From assembly GCA_017415945.1 (NCBI GenBank), contig JAFQDR010000245.1, forward strand, positions 1 to 34,083: DNA of 34,083 bases. The letters are read 5' to 3'. Under the pieces are notes generated by a model that saw only the letters and a list, made by a program, of their open reading frames with translations, ran no database searches and was not told where the DNA came from. The position numbers were made by a program, and so were the translations under genes. Each line of letters begins with the position of its first letter. The stretch's first letter is position 1. Shown in pieces: positions 1 through 6,885 of the stretch. Origin of the DNA: Oscillospiraceae bacterium. Its GTDB lineage: Bacteria > Bacillota_A > Clostridia > Oscillospirales > Oscillospiraceae.

Positions 1-723
1 AATCACCAACAGATTCATGGCAACCGACAGAGCTGCACTACTGGCCAGTGCATAACACCAGCTACGTTTTTGAAGCTGAAATGCAGTCTTTATATTGGTC
101 TTGCACCCCAAAATGAGATAAAGCACAGAAACAACCGCCAAAGTCAGAAATACGACTGCGATCATTTCACTGCGCTGGGCATAATTCGTCCATCGCTGCT
201 GTGCAATCACAATGGTACTGTAAACACCATTTGCAAAAAACAGCAGGGCTACCCAACCGTAGAAACCCTTCTGAACACCGATGGATTCTCTGTTGTTCAG
301 ATTTAGATATACAAATGAGAACAGCACGGCAATCACGCCAAGCATCTGCAATGCAGTCAGACTTACGCCCCACAGGAACCGTTCAAAGAGCAGCGGAAGC
401 AGAACGCAGCCGAACATACAAATAATCGCCTGAATGGAGTACGGGCCGGTCTTTGCTGCCCGAATATTGCCCAGATCGTACAGGAACAGAATACAGCCCC
501 CGCTGATACCGCACAGCAGCGTGGTCATGTTGGGAAGCTGAATACCACCGGACAGCAAGATCGTAAACAAGAAACCGGAAAAACCTGTAATGGCAGAGAA
601 GATCGGAGTTGCCATAGAAGGCTTTCCATCGTAGGAGATTGCGAAGAGCTTGTTCGTAAAACTGCGGATGGTATACAGAACAATATCGGCAATGCTCAGT
701 AAAACAATAAATACAGGGGACAT
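1..723 (-). CDS. Multi-pass membrane protein, DMT/EamA-like (truncated at window edge)
   Basis: The frame is open from an ATG at 723 to the window edge (241 codons), so the C-terminus is missing. The translation begins MSPVFIVLLSIADIVLYTIR and contains about seven hydrophobic segments separated by short polar loops. The pattern, with small residues in the helices, resembles drug/metabolite (DMT/EamA-type) transporters, but no diagnostic motif is visible and the substrate cannot be named. An AAGGAGG ribosome site lies at 731-737. It sits 65 bases downstream of the AraC-family gene on the same strand, so the regulator may control it or be co-transcribed with it. The membrane location is clear; the family is a guess. 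Confidence 0.6.
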   Translation of the reverse strand, partial: MSPVFIVLLSIADIVLYTIRSFTNKLFAISYDGKPSMATPIFSAITGFSGFLFTILLSGGIQLPNMTTLLCGISGGCILFLYDLGNIRAAKTGPYSIQAIICMFGCVLLPLLFERFLWGVSLTALQMLGVIAVLFSFVYLNLNNRESIGVQKGFYGWVALLFFANGVYSTIVIAQQRWTNYAQRSEMIAVVFLTLAVVSVLYLILGCKTNIKTAFQLQKRSWCYALASSAALSVAMNLLVI

Positions 724-788
724 GGCAGAAACCTCCTTAATTGGTATCAAGGAAATTATACTGCCACAATCACAAAATCTATATCAGG

Positions 789-1709
789 TTAACGCCTAAT
801 ACTTGTCTTATCCTGCCAATTCGCACGATACTCAATTGGCGTACAACCTTTCTCACGGGTGAACACTCTGCTGAAATAGCTTCCGGAGCCAAACCCGCAG
901 GAGTATGCGATTTCTGTAACAGACAGATTGCTTGTGGTAAGCAATCGGCTGGCTTCCTGCAGCCGGCAGCCGATGATGTAGTTGACCGGCGTCGTATGCA
1001 GGCAATCCCGGAAAATGCGGTAACATTCCCGCTGGCTGAGAAAAACCGCATCCGCCAGTTCTTTAACGGTGAGGGAGTCTGCCAAATGCTCCCGAATATA
1101 GATCATCATTCGCTTTGCAGCATCTATGTTTCGGGACTTGCCGCAAGGAACCGTTTCCTGCTTGCGGTACAGAACGAAAAGCTTCAGCCATATATCCAGC
1201 AACGTCCGATGCAGGCGGATTTCATAGCCGACTTCCTGCTCATTCAGCAGGAATGCGTTCCGGATCAGATGCAGGATCTCAGCGTGTTCCGGCACATCGG
1301 GCAACAGCGGTATGATTTCAAACATAGGATCAGCAAGCATGGGAAGGAAGTAGGTTTGCTCGATTCTACTGCCAGATTGGCCCGAAAGAAAAGCAGGGTC
1401 AAATATGTGCAGCTTCTGGGTCGTGATATGTGGGTAATCCAAAATGCGTGTCTTATGCAGCACATTGGAATTGACCAAGCCACCGCTGCCCTGCGGAAAC
1501 ACAATCGTTCCGCCCGGTGTTTCGTATTCCAGACGCCCTTCTTCCATATAGAACAGTTCCACCGCTTTATGCCAGTGCCAGGGAACAAAGGGATCGGCAT
1601 ATTTTTCAAGCTGAGCGCAGGTGGCGATATAAGGAAAGTCCAATGCGAAGCCCGGTAACTGTTCTTCTCTGGTTTCCTGAATCAGCTTGATTTCCTGTAT
1701 GTTCTGCAT
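789..1709 (-). CDS. AraC-family transcriptional regulator with cupin-type sensor domain
   Basis: A protein of about 306 residues. The N-terminal half has a cupin-like sensor pattern (VPWHWHKAVELFYMEEG, then a glycine-rich turn and an NVLHKT segment), typical of AraC regulators that bind a small ligand. The C-terminal 100 residues contain two helix-turn-helix units (SLTVKELADAVFLSQRECYR and LSVTEIAYSCGFGSGSYFSR) followed by the usual FTREKGCTPIEYR ending. I chose the ATG at 1709 because GAAAGAGGTGA precedes it by five bases; an upstream in-frame ATG at 1739 would place that site inside the gene. It is likely an activator or repressor of adjacent transport genes, either the membrane protein at 1-723 or the MFS gene. 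The ligand is unknown. Confidence 0.9.
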   Translation of the reverse strand: MQNIQEIKLIQETREEQLPGFALDFPYIATCAQLEKYADPFVPWHWHKAVELFYMEEGRLEYETPGGTIVFPQGSGGLVNSNVLHKTRILDYPHITTQKLHIFDPAFLSGQSGSRIEQTYFLPMLADPMFEIIPLLPDVPEHAEILHLIRNAFLLNEQEVGYEIRLHRTLLDIWLKLFVLYRKQETVPCGKSRNIDAAKRMMIYIREHLADSLTVKELADAVFLSQRECYRIFRDCLHTTPVNYIIGCRLQEASRLLTTSNLSVTEIAYSCGFGSGSYFSRVFTREKGCTPIEYRANWQDKTSIRR

Positions 1710-1742
1710 TGAATCACCTCTTTCCATGCCAATAAGCACATA

Positions 1743-1770
1743 TGTATATTCTGTGTAACCGATAGATCAA
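1743..1770 (-). promoter_or_regulatory. Putative sigma-A promoter of the AraC-family gene
   Basis: On the minus strand TTGATC (1765-1770) and TATACA (1743-1748) are separated by 16 bases, about 35 bases upstream of the chosen start codon. The match is moderate. Confidence 0.4.
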
Positions 1771-1862
1771 TTTTAGCAAACGAATCTGTTATAATCAATG
1801 CACCATGGAAAAATAGTTAAAACAACACCTGTTTTTGGATTTTATTCCAGGATTAAAAAGAA

Positions 1863-1900
1863 ATACCGGACTTGAAATTGTATCAAGTCTGGTATCTTTT
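1863..1900. terminator. Hairpin with flanking T/A tracts, possible bidirectional terminator
   Basis: ATACCGGACTTGA at the left and TCAAGTCTGGTAT at the right form a 13-bp stem with one G-T pair and a seven-base loop (1863-1895). CTTTT follows on the plus strand and TTTCTTTTT on the minus strand. On the minus strand it directly follows the tRNA-fMet 3' fragment, as a tRNA terminator would. Confidence 0.55.
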
Positions 1901-1901
1901 A

Positions 1902-1924
1902 TGGTTGCGGAGGCTGGATTTGAA
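1902..1924 (-). pseudogene. 3' fragment of tRNA-fMet (exact 23-base copy of the tRNA end including CCA)
   Basis: These 23 bases are identical to the 3' end of the intact initiator tRNA at 2165-2187: CCA, acceptor 3' strand and part of the T arm. Beyond 1924 similarity decays quickly. A weak match (CGACC...GGTTAT) continues to about 1943, but the T and anticodon stems no longer pair, so this is not a working tRNA. It could be an integration scar in the tRNA 3' end or the relic of a second tRNA copy. Confidence 0.7.
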
Positions 1925-2020
1925 TGGGGCGACCGACCGGTTATCGCATCGCGCCACCTTGCGGCGACGAAAAAATTGACGACAAAAACAAAGGTCGTCG
2001 ATTTTATTCTGCCGCTGCGG

Positions 2021-2066
2021 AAAATTGCGACCCCTTCATCTGCCACAGGCAGCGGGGTCACAATTT
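2021..2066. repeat. Strong imperfect hairpin in the tRNA-fMet downstream region
   Basis: AAATTG-C-GACCCC at the left pairs with GGGGTC-A-CAATTT at the right, and an inner CTGCC/GGCAG stem closes the loop. No gene is visible between 1740 and 2164. The stretch consists of this hairpin, a smaller GACGAC/GTCGTC hairpin near 1978-2003, and tRNA-derived fragments. Confidence 0.5.
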
Positions 2067-2080
2067 ACCCAACGAGCTGC

Positions 2081-2104
2081 GCTCGTCGGCCTCATAACCC
2101 CGAA
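2081..2104 (+). repeat. tRNA-fMet anticodon-arm segment in inverted orientation
   Basis: These 24 plus-strand bases match the sense of the tRNA-fMet D-stem/anticodon arm (minus strand, 2197-2219) with one substitution and one extra C: GCTCGTCGG then CTCATAACCC then GAA. It lies about 60 bases from the tRNA 3' end in the opposite orientation. No acceptor or T arm accompanies it, so it is a fragment and not a gene. Confidence 0.55.
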
Positions 2105-2132
2105 AGCTGTAGAAATACACTCGAAACTAAAA

Positions 2133-2162
2133 AAAGCAGCCCGCCTGACGGCGAACTGCTTT
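2133..2162 (-). terminator. Rho-independent terminator of tRNA-fMet
   Basis: AAAGCAG and CTGCTTT close a stem with an inner GCC/GGC pairing. On the minus strand it starts two bases after the CCA end and is followed by a run of T (2127-2133). Confidence 0.8.
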
Positions 2163-2164
2163 GT

Positions 2165-2239
2165 TGGTTGCGGAGGCTGGATTTGAACCAACGACCTTCG
2201 GGTTATGAGCCCGACGAGCTTCCCCTGCTCCACTCCGCG
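2165..2239 (-). tRNA. Initiator tRNA-fMet (anticodon CAT)
   Basis: A 75-base cloverleaf with encoded CCA. The acceptor CGCGGAG/CTCCGCA leaves the first base pair as a C-A mismatch, the hallmark of bacterial initiator tRNA. The anticodon stem TCGGG/CCCGA contains the three consecutive G-C pairs typical of initiators around a CTCATAA loop. The D stem is GAGC/GCTC; the T arm is GTTGG-TTCAAAT-CCAGC with one T-G pair. It has a near-perfect promoter upstream and a terminator directly downstream, so it is transcribed as a single gene. Confidence 0.95.
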
Positions 2240-2261
2240 ATATTCTCTCTTGAGCTAAGTT

Positions 2262-2290
2262 AGTATAGCACAGTGTGCCCTCTGTGTCAA
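2262..2290 (-). promoter_or_regulatory. Strong sigma-A promoter of tRNA-fMet
   Basis: On the minus strand TTGACA (2285-2290) and TATACT (2262-2267) are separated by exactly 17 bases, placing the start site about 15-20 bases before the mature tRNA 5' end. Confidence 0.85.
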
Positions 2291-2535
2291 GCATTTATTC
2301 AAAAATTGGGATGAGAATTTTGAATGCACTACATTTGGGGGTAAATATCTTATTTTTGTACATTATTTTGTAAATGCATCAAAAAAACGGTCGATTCGGG
2401 AATTTTTTGCGTTTTGGAAACTGTACTTCGGAGAAAAACCCTTGATTTTCTAAGAAAAACTGACGCAAAACTTCCGCATATTGTTATAAAACAAAAGCAG
2501 CGAATTGTTGAATATGATAAATTTAACGAAGTCTA

Positions 2536-2564
2536 TTGACAATTTATGAATTATTGGTTAGTAT
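2536..2564 (+). promoter_or_regulatory. Putative sigma-A promoter of the MFS transporter gene
   Basis: TTGACA (2536-2541) and TAGTAT (2559-2564) with a 17-base spacer, about 55 bases before the start codon. The stretch 2291-2535 is AT-rich and holds no gene that I can see; it may carry regulatory sites. Confidence 0.65.
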
Positions 2565-2619
2565 ATTAACAATATCGGCGTTCATAGAACGTACATAATT
2601 CAAGGAGGCTTCTCTTAAT

Positions 2620-3906
2620 ATGGAAAAGAAACAGTTTAAGGGCTGGGGCATTCTGGTGGCAGCGTTCATCATGTCCTTTATCCCCACTGCAATGCTGAAC
2701 AACAGCTTTGCTCTGTACATGAACCCTGTTTGTGCTGACCTGGGCTTCTCCAACAGCGCATGGTCCATGGTTAACCTGATCGCTTCTCTGACCTCTGCAA
2801 TCGGCGGCATCGTTGTTGCAGGCTTGTATCAGAAGAAGAACATGAAGCTCATGATGTGTGTCTGCGCAATCGGCACCGGTCTGTGCTTCGTTCTGGCTAC
2901 CTTCTGCACTCAGATTTGGCAGATGTACATCGTTTTCGGTGTTGAAAACATCTTCCTGGCTGGTCTGACTCAGCTGCCCATCTCCATGCTGGTTACCGCA
3001 TGGTTCGAAGCTAAGCGTTCCACCATGATGTCCATCGCTATGGCAGGCGGCGGTCTGGGCGGCTTCGTATGGTCCCCCATTCTGTCCAAGATGATCGCTG
3101 CTTCCTCCACCGGTTGGAAGACCGCTATGATGTTCTCCGCAGCTGTTACCATCGTTGTAATGTGCGCAGTTGCTCTGATTCTGGTTAAGCGTTCTCCCCA
3201 GGAATACGGCACCGAAGCTTACGGCGCAGGCACCACCACCACCGATGGCGCTGCTGCTGCTCCCGCTTGGATCGGCGTTTCTCAGGCAACTGCTAAGAAG
3301 AACAAGGCATGGAAGGCTTGCATCGGCGTTGTAATGCTGGTTGGCGCTCTGGCTTCCGGTGTTACCACTCACGTTCCCAACTTCATCACCACCATCGCTC
3401 AGGACGGCGGCGCTCTGCAGGGCACCATCCTGTCCTACTACTCCATCGTTACCATCGTTGGCATGGTTGGCGGCGGCGTTATCATGGACAAGGTCGGCAT
3501 CAAGAAGACCGTTCTGATCGCTGTTGGTCTGATCACCATCGGTCTGGGCTGTGTAGCTGCTGTTGGCTTCACCGGCAACGTTACCTTCGCATACGGCTAC
3601 TGCATCTTCTTCGCACTGGCAATGTGCCTGCCCAAGCTGCTGCCCGCTATCCTGTTCTCCGAAGTATTCGGTGTTAAGGACTACGGCTCCATCTACGCAA
3701 AGCTGAACCTGTTCTTCCTGATCGGTGCTGCTCTGGGCTCCATCCTGACCTCCATCCTGCAGGGTATCCTGGGCTACGCTCTGACCTGGATCGTTTACAT
3801 CGTATTCGCTATCCTGATGTACCTGTGCGTTGCTACCGCTCTGAAGGGCGGCGCAGAGCTGAAGGAACAGTACCCCAACGGCGACGACGTAGAAGTTGGC
3901 GCATAA
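2620..3906 (+). CDS. MFS transporter (12-TM, monocarboxylate/oxalate-formate-like)
   Basis: A 428-residue protein with about twelve hydrophobic helices in two halves joined by a cytoplasmic loop around residues 190-225. The opening FKGWGILVAAFIMSFIPTA, and the glycine-rich fifth helix (SIAMAGGGLGGFVWSPILSK) that aligns with MCT/OFA-type major facilitators, suggest import of an organic acid or similar small molecule. AAGGAGG at 2602-2608 precedes the ATG. Codon use is strikingly restricted (mostly GCT/GCA, GTT, CTG, ATC, TCC), more so than in its neighbours, which implies very high expression. It is monocistronic: its own promoter lies upstream and a strong terminator directly follows. The exact substrate cannot be read from the sequence. 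Confidence 0.88.
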   Translation: MEKKQFKGWGILVAAFIMSFIPTAMLNNSFALYMNPVCADLGFSNSAWSMVNLIASLTSAIGGIVVAGLYQKKNMKLMMCVCAIGTGLCFVLATFCTQIWQMYIVFGVENIFLAGLTQLPISMLVTAWFEAKRSTMMSIAMAGGGLGGFVWSPILSKMIAASSTGWKTAMMFSAAVTIVVMCAVALILVKRSPQEYGTEAYGAGTTTTDGAAAAPAWIGVSQATAKKNKAWKACIGVVMLVGALASGVTTHVPNFITTIAQDGGALQGTILSYYSIVTIVGMVGGGVIMDKVGIKKTVLIAVGLITIGLGCVAAVGFTGNVTFAYGYCIFFALAMCLPKLLPAILFSEVFGVKDYGSIYAKLNLFFLIGAALGSILTSILQGILGYALTWIVYIVFAILMYLCVATALKGGAELKEQYPNGDDVEVGA

Positions 3907-3949
3907 TTGAGGTTCACTTGAATCTAAGGCTTAAAGCTTAAAACAACAA

Positions 3950-3975
3950 CCCTCACCCAATTGGGTGAGGGTTTT
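3950..3975 (+). terminator. Rho-independent terminator of the MFS gene
   Basis: A perfect 11-bp stem CCCTCACCCAA/TTGGGTGAGGG with almost no loop is followed by TTTT, 43 bases after the stop codon. Confidence 0.85.
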
Positions 3976-3997
3976 CTATATGTGTTTATACGAAAGA

Positions 3998-4025
3998 GCT
4001 CCCCATTCGACACCAAATGGGGAGC
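3998..4025 (-). terminator. Hairpin downstream of the small membrane protein gene
   Basis: GCTCCCCATT and AATGGGGAGC form a 10-bp stem six bases beyond the 4032 stop codon, read on the minus strand. The T tract (TCTTTCG) is weak. Together with 3950-3975 it separates the convergent genes. Confidence 0.6.
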
Positions 4026-4031
4026 AATTGT

Positions 4032-4361
4032 TTATTTTTTCTTGTTCTTCTTTGTTTGCTGATTGGCTCTCTTTTCTTCGATTCTGGCCTTGCGTTCAGC
4101 CTTCAAGCGAGCCTTTTCTTCTTTTTCCCGTTGTGCACGTTCTTCCTCTGCCTTCTTGTGGAAGTGCTTGTAGCCGTACCATTCAGCGATCATTACGGGC
4201 CCCATGATCAGCAGCGCGCGACCAATCAGGTTCCAAATGCTGACACCCTCTGCGGGGTTACTGTGTACCACCGCAACGTTCATGCCTGTGGAGAACACAG
4301 TCATCAGCAGGGTCAAAATCAATGCGTATTTCAGCAGCTGTTCCAATTTTTCAGAATTCAA
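4032..4361 (-). CDS. Small two-TM membrane protein with a long basic/acidic tail
   Basis: 109 residues. Two hydrophobic segments (about residues 12-30 and 43-62) are followed by roughly 45 residues rich in Lys, Glu and Arg (KAEEERAQREKEEKARLKAE) ending in KKNKKK, probably a helical cytoplasmic tail. The start is TTG: GGAGGG lies eight bases upstream at 4370-4375, while the only nearby ATG reads into a stop after two codons. The family is not recognised. It lies convergent to the MFS gene, with its own upstream region shared with the divergent SDR gene. Confidence 0.65.
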   Translation of the reverse strand: MNSEKLEQLLKYALILTLLMTVFSTGMNVAVVHSNPAEGVSIWNLIGRALLIMGPVMIAEWYGYKHFHKKAEEERAQREKEEKARLKAERKARIEEKRANQQTKKNKKK

Positions 4362-4481
4362 AATCTCATCCCTCCGTTAAATCTGCAATGGCAATATTTT
4401 ACCATTGATACGACTATATTTCAATGGCATTCCGTTGGGCGCGGGAAATAAATATAAGCTGAAATGGCTTGTGTCATAATT

Positions 4482-4540
4482 TGAACTTATGGGTTCATAT
4501 AAAATTTATGTTGGACGGAGGCTTGTTAATTTGTTATCAT
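4482..4540 (+). promoter_or_regulatory. Putative promoter and palindrome upstream of the SDR gene
   Basis: TTGGAC (4511-4516) and TATCAT (4535-4540), 18 bases apart, are a fair sigma-A match. Just upstream, TGAAC-TTATG-GGTTCA (4482-4497) is a short imperfect palindrome that could be an operator. A related GAGGTTCA motif recurs at 3909-3916 and 4555-4562. Confidence 0.4.
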
Positions 4541-4595
4541 AGAATCAGAAAACTGAGGTTCAGTCCTCCAAACACATATAGAAAGGAACAGATAT

Positions 4596-5429
4596 ATGAT
4601 TACCAAGAATATGTTCGAAGAATGCAAGGTATTTGACGGCAAGGTCGTTGTCATCACCGGCGGTAGCCGCGGTATCGGTTTTGCAGCAGTCAAGGAATTT
4701 CTGAAGGCAGGCGCAAAGGTTTGCTTCCTAAGCCATTACGAAGAAACCGGTAAGGCAGCTCTGGCCAAGCTGGCAGAGATCGACCCCAACTACCCCGTCA
4801 TCTGGCGCTGCATCGACCTGTGCTCCGAAGAACAGGCAAAGGCACTGTTTGAGGAAGTGGAAGCTCTGTGGGGCCGCGTGGACGTTCTCATCAACAACGC
4901 AGGCATCTCCAACGACGATGCTCTGGTTCATCATACCAAGGATCGCTGGCAGGCTGTTTTAGATGTTAACATGACCGCTGTTTACAACATGAGCCGCTAT
5001 GCGATCTCCGCTCTGAAGAAGACCGAAGGATGCATCATCAACACCTCCTCTGTTTCCGGCGTATATGGCTCTCCCTCCGGTATTGCCTATCCCGCAACCA
5101 AGTCCGCAGTCATGACCATGACCAAGACCATTGCTTATGCTCTGGCTCCTGTGGGCATCCGCTGCAATGCCATTGCTCCCGGCGTTACCCATACCGAGAT
5201 CATCGACAACCTGCCTCAGTTCGCTCTGGACTCCATCGGCGGCACCATTCCCCTGAAGCGCAGCAACCATCCCGCTATGGCACGCACCGAGGACATCGCA
5301 TACTCCATGATGTTCCTGGCATCCGACTATGCGGAATACATCACCGGCGCAACCCTGCAGGTAGACGCAGGCTACCGTCCCTCCAATATGCATCAGTTCG
5401 TGGACTGGGGCGAAGAAGCAAGACACTAA
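4596..5429 (+). CDS. Short-chain dehydrogenase/reductase (classical SDR)
   Basis: 277 residues with all marks of a classical NAD(P)-dependent SDR: TGGSRGIG cofactor motif (about residues 20-27), NNAG (about 99-102), catalytic Ser in NTSSVSG, and the YPATK form of the Tyr-x-x-x-Lys catalytic motif. The end, ITGATLQVDAGYRPS, is the usual SDR C-terminus plus a 17-residue extension. It probably oxidises or reduces a hydroxyl/keto group on a small substrate; the closest-looking uses are 3-oxoacyl reductases and hydroxysteroid dehydrogenases, which cannot be told apart here. AAAGGAA precedes the ATG. Codon use is as biased as in the MFS gene, which suggests joint high expression. It has its own terminator. 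Confidence 0.9.
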   Translation: MITKNMFEECKVFDGKVVVITGGSRGIGFAAVKEFLKAGAKVCFLSHYEETGKAALAKLAEIDPNYPVIWRCIDLCSEEQAKALFEEVEALWGRVDVLINNAGISNDDALVHHTKDRWQAVLDVNMTAVYNMSRYAISALKKTEGCIINTSSVSGVYGSPSGIAYPATKSAVMTMTKTIAYALAPVGIRCNAIAPGVTHTEIIDNLPQFALDSIGGTIPLKRSNHPAMARTEDIAYSMMFLASDYAEYITGATLQVDAGYRPSNMHQFVDWGEEARH

Positions 5430-5444
5430 TCTTAAAAATTTTAA

Positions 5445-5472
5445 CCCTCCACCCATAGGGTGGAGGGTTTTT
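5445..5472 (+). terminator. Rho-independent terminator of the SDR gene
   Basis: CCCTCCACCC-ATA-GGGTGGAGGG followed by TTTTT, 15 bases after the stop codon. Confidence 0.88.
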
Positions 5473-5487
5473 GTATGGTGTGAATGA

Positions 5488-6273
5488 TCAAAACCAATAG
5501 GTATTCATTTCGGAAAGGATGTTATCGTCTATGGGTTCATCGATACGATCGGGGAGGATCGCATCAATGCCACATTTGGGGCACAATGCGGTTTGTTCCG
5601 AATCAATGAATTCGTCGATGTCCTGTGCATCCACGGTGGATTTGCAGTAGAAGCAATAGCATTTGTCGGAAGCTTCGACCAAACGTTTGTTATGGGTGCA
5701 ATAAGAGTGTAAGCGCTCCAATTGGGTTCGCTTCTCATGGGAATAGGTGCCCAGATATTTGGAATTGATTACCCCTTTATGATTTCCGATCACTTTACAA
5801 ATCAAACCTCCTGTTGCGATAAAGACCAAAGCTGCATCCTGTATATAGTCTTGAATGGTCAAATCGGGATTGGTGAAAACAAAGAGTGAGAAAGCAAGGA
5901 CAGAGAAGGCAATTGGGAACAATATTTTTTTCAAAAGCGTGCCTTTGTTATGGGCGGCGGAGCATTCCTCATAATGCTGCTTCACTTCAAACGGGTTCAA
6001 GATCTTGGTTCCCAGCTTCTTCTGGATTCGATTTAGGATGCATTGTTCATCGTAGGCGGTGCGTCTGCCGCAGGAAGGGCATTGGAATCGTTGATCGTAT
6101 ACTTCATAATCTACCCGAGGGAATTGGCCCACGTCGTGGTATCGGTAGTAATCCGGGTCGTCCTTCGTGACAATGCGATGGGTTTTTTCTGTTTTTAGCT
6201 TCGTTCCGCAATCGGCACAGTAATACCTCTTAAACAACATTCCGAAAGAAATGGAATAGGTTTGTGCTTTCAT
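5488..6273 (-). CDS. Double zinc-ribbon protein with central membrane segments
   Basis: 261 residues. The N-terminal third has two Cys pairs (CADC near 19 and CPSC near 64) that make one zinc ribbon. Two hydrophobic helices follow (about 113-130 and 145-162). The C-terminus has a second ribbon with CFYC near 208 and CPKC near 233 followed by GIDAILPD. The C-terminal block resembles a widespread short zinc-ribbon module of uncharacterised bacterial proteins. AGAGGGAG precedes the ATG at 6273. Codon use is less biased than in the flanking SDR and NTF2-like genes. Function unknown; the layout suggests a membrane-anchored protein with two cytoplasmic metal-binding ends. Confidence 0.75.
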   Translation of the reverse strand: MKAQTYSISFGMLFKRYYCADCGTKLKTEKTHRIVTKDDPDYYRYHDVGQFPRVDYEVYDQRFQCPSCGRRTAYDEQCILNRIQKKLGTKILNPFEVKQHYEECSAAHNKGTLLKKILFPIAFSVLAFSLFVFTNPDLTIQDYIQDAALVFIATGGLICKVIGNHKGVINSKYLGTYSHEKRTQLERLHSYCTHNKRLVEASDKCYCFYCKSTVDAQDIDEFIDSEQTALCPKCGIDAILPDRIDEPIDDNILSEMNTYWF

Positions 6274-6298
6274 GAATAACTCCCTCTTTTGATATTTG

Positions 6299-6328
6299 AA
6301 ACCGCAGCGGCTTGCCGCTGCGGTTTTT
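6299..6328. terminator. Hairpin terminator between the zinc-ribbon and NTF2-like genes
   Basis: AACCGCAGCGGC and GCCGCTGCGGTT form a 12-bp stem. TTTTT follows on the plus strand; on the minus strand, where it would end the NTF2-like transcript, TTTC follows. Confidence 0.65.
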
Positions 6329-6363
6329 GGTTGTCAGATGTTGGGGGCTATGGTAAGATAAGA

Positions 6364-6810
6364 TTACTTCTTAAAGCCCTTGATGTGTGCGCTGATGTCG
6401 CCCATTGCGTGGGTGCAGTTGTTGCGATATACGAATTCCCACTTGCCGTCGATCTTTGCAAACTTATCGAACTTGCGGTCCATCCAAATGATCTGGGGGT
6501 TGAACTGACCGGTGATGCCCTGGGTGACTACCAGATAGGAGCGAGCCTCTGCGGTCTGACCGTCTTCGCTGACGGTGATTTGGGGATTGACGCACAGGTG
6601 CATGGTCTTGGGTGTGCCGTCTTCGTACTTCATAATGCCGCGCATGGTCTTCAGATAGCCTTCGGGGCTCTTGGAGAAGCCGGGCTTGCCGTCGAAGAAT
6701 GCGTCCATGTGCTTGAACAGCTGACCGACGCCTTCAAAGTCGCCGCTGTCAACCAGCCAGCAGTACTGATACAGGAGATTCTGGATTTCGATGATATCCT
6801 TGGTATACAT
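6364..6810 (-). CDS. SnoaL/NTF2-like protein, possible dehydratase or isomerase fold
   Basis: 148 residues, the usual length for a single-domain SnoaL_4/NTF2-like protein. A helical start (DIIEIQNLLYQYCWLVDSGD) is followed by strands ending FDKFAKIDGKWEFVYRNNCT. Tyr16, Asp21 and the His in KTMHLCVNPQI fall where bile-acid 7-alpha-dehydratase (BaiE)-type enzymes carry catalytic Tyr, Asp and His. This comparison is from memory, and the second catalytic Asp of BaiE appears to be Val here, so an identical reaction is not claimed. The ATG at 6810 has AAGGAAG at proper spacing; a TTG 18 bases upstream does not. It may act with the nearby SDR and MFS proteins on a polycyclic or other hydrophobic substrate. 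Confidence 0.78.
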   Translation of the reverse strand: MYTKDIIEIQNLLYQYCWLVDSGDFEGVGQLFKHMDAFFDGKPGFSKSPEGYLKTMRGIMKYEDGTPKTMHLCVNPQITVSEDGQTAEARSYLVVTQGITGQFNPQIIWMDRKFDKFAKIDGKWEFVYRNNCTHAMGDISAHIKGFKK

Positions 6811-6885
6811 AAGAAAACTTCCTTTCAAATTTATCTGATACTATTTTAACAGAGTAGAGAAATACCGTCAAGAAGGGGGATTCCC

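Noticed and set aside
741..1658. 305-codon open frame opposite the AraC-family gene
   Set aside because: The AraC-family reading has clear HTH motifs and a ribosome site; this one has neither.
1835..2263. 142-codon open frame across the tRNA-fMet locus
   Set aside because: It runs through the antisense of the tRNA and its terminator; its peptide (LRRLDLNQRP type) is the usual false translation of a tRNA gene.
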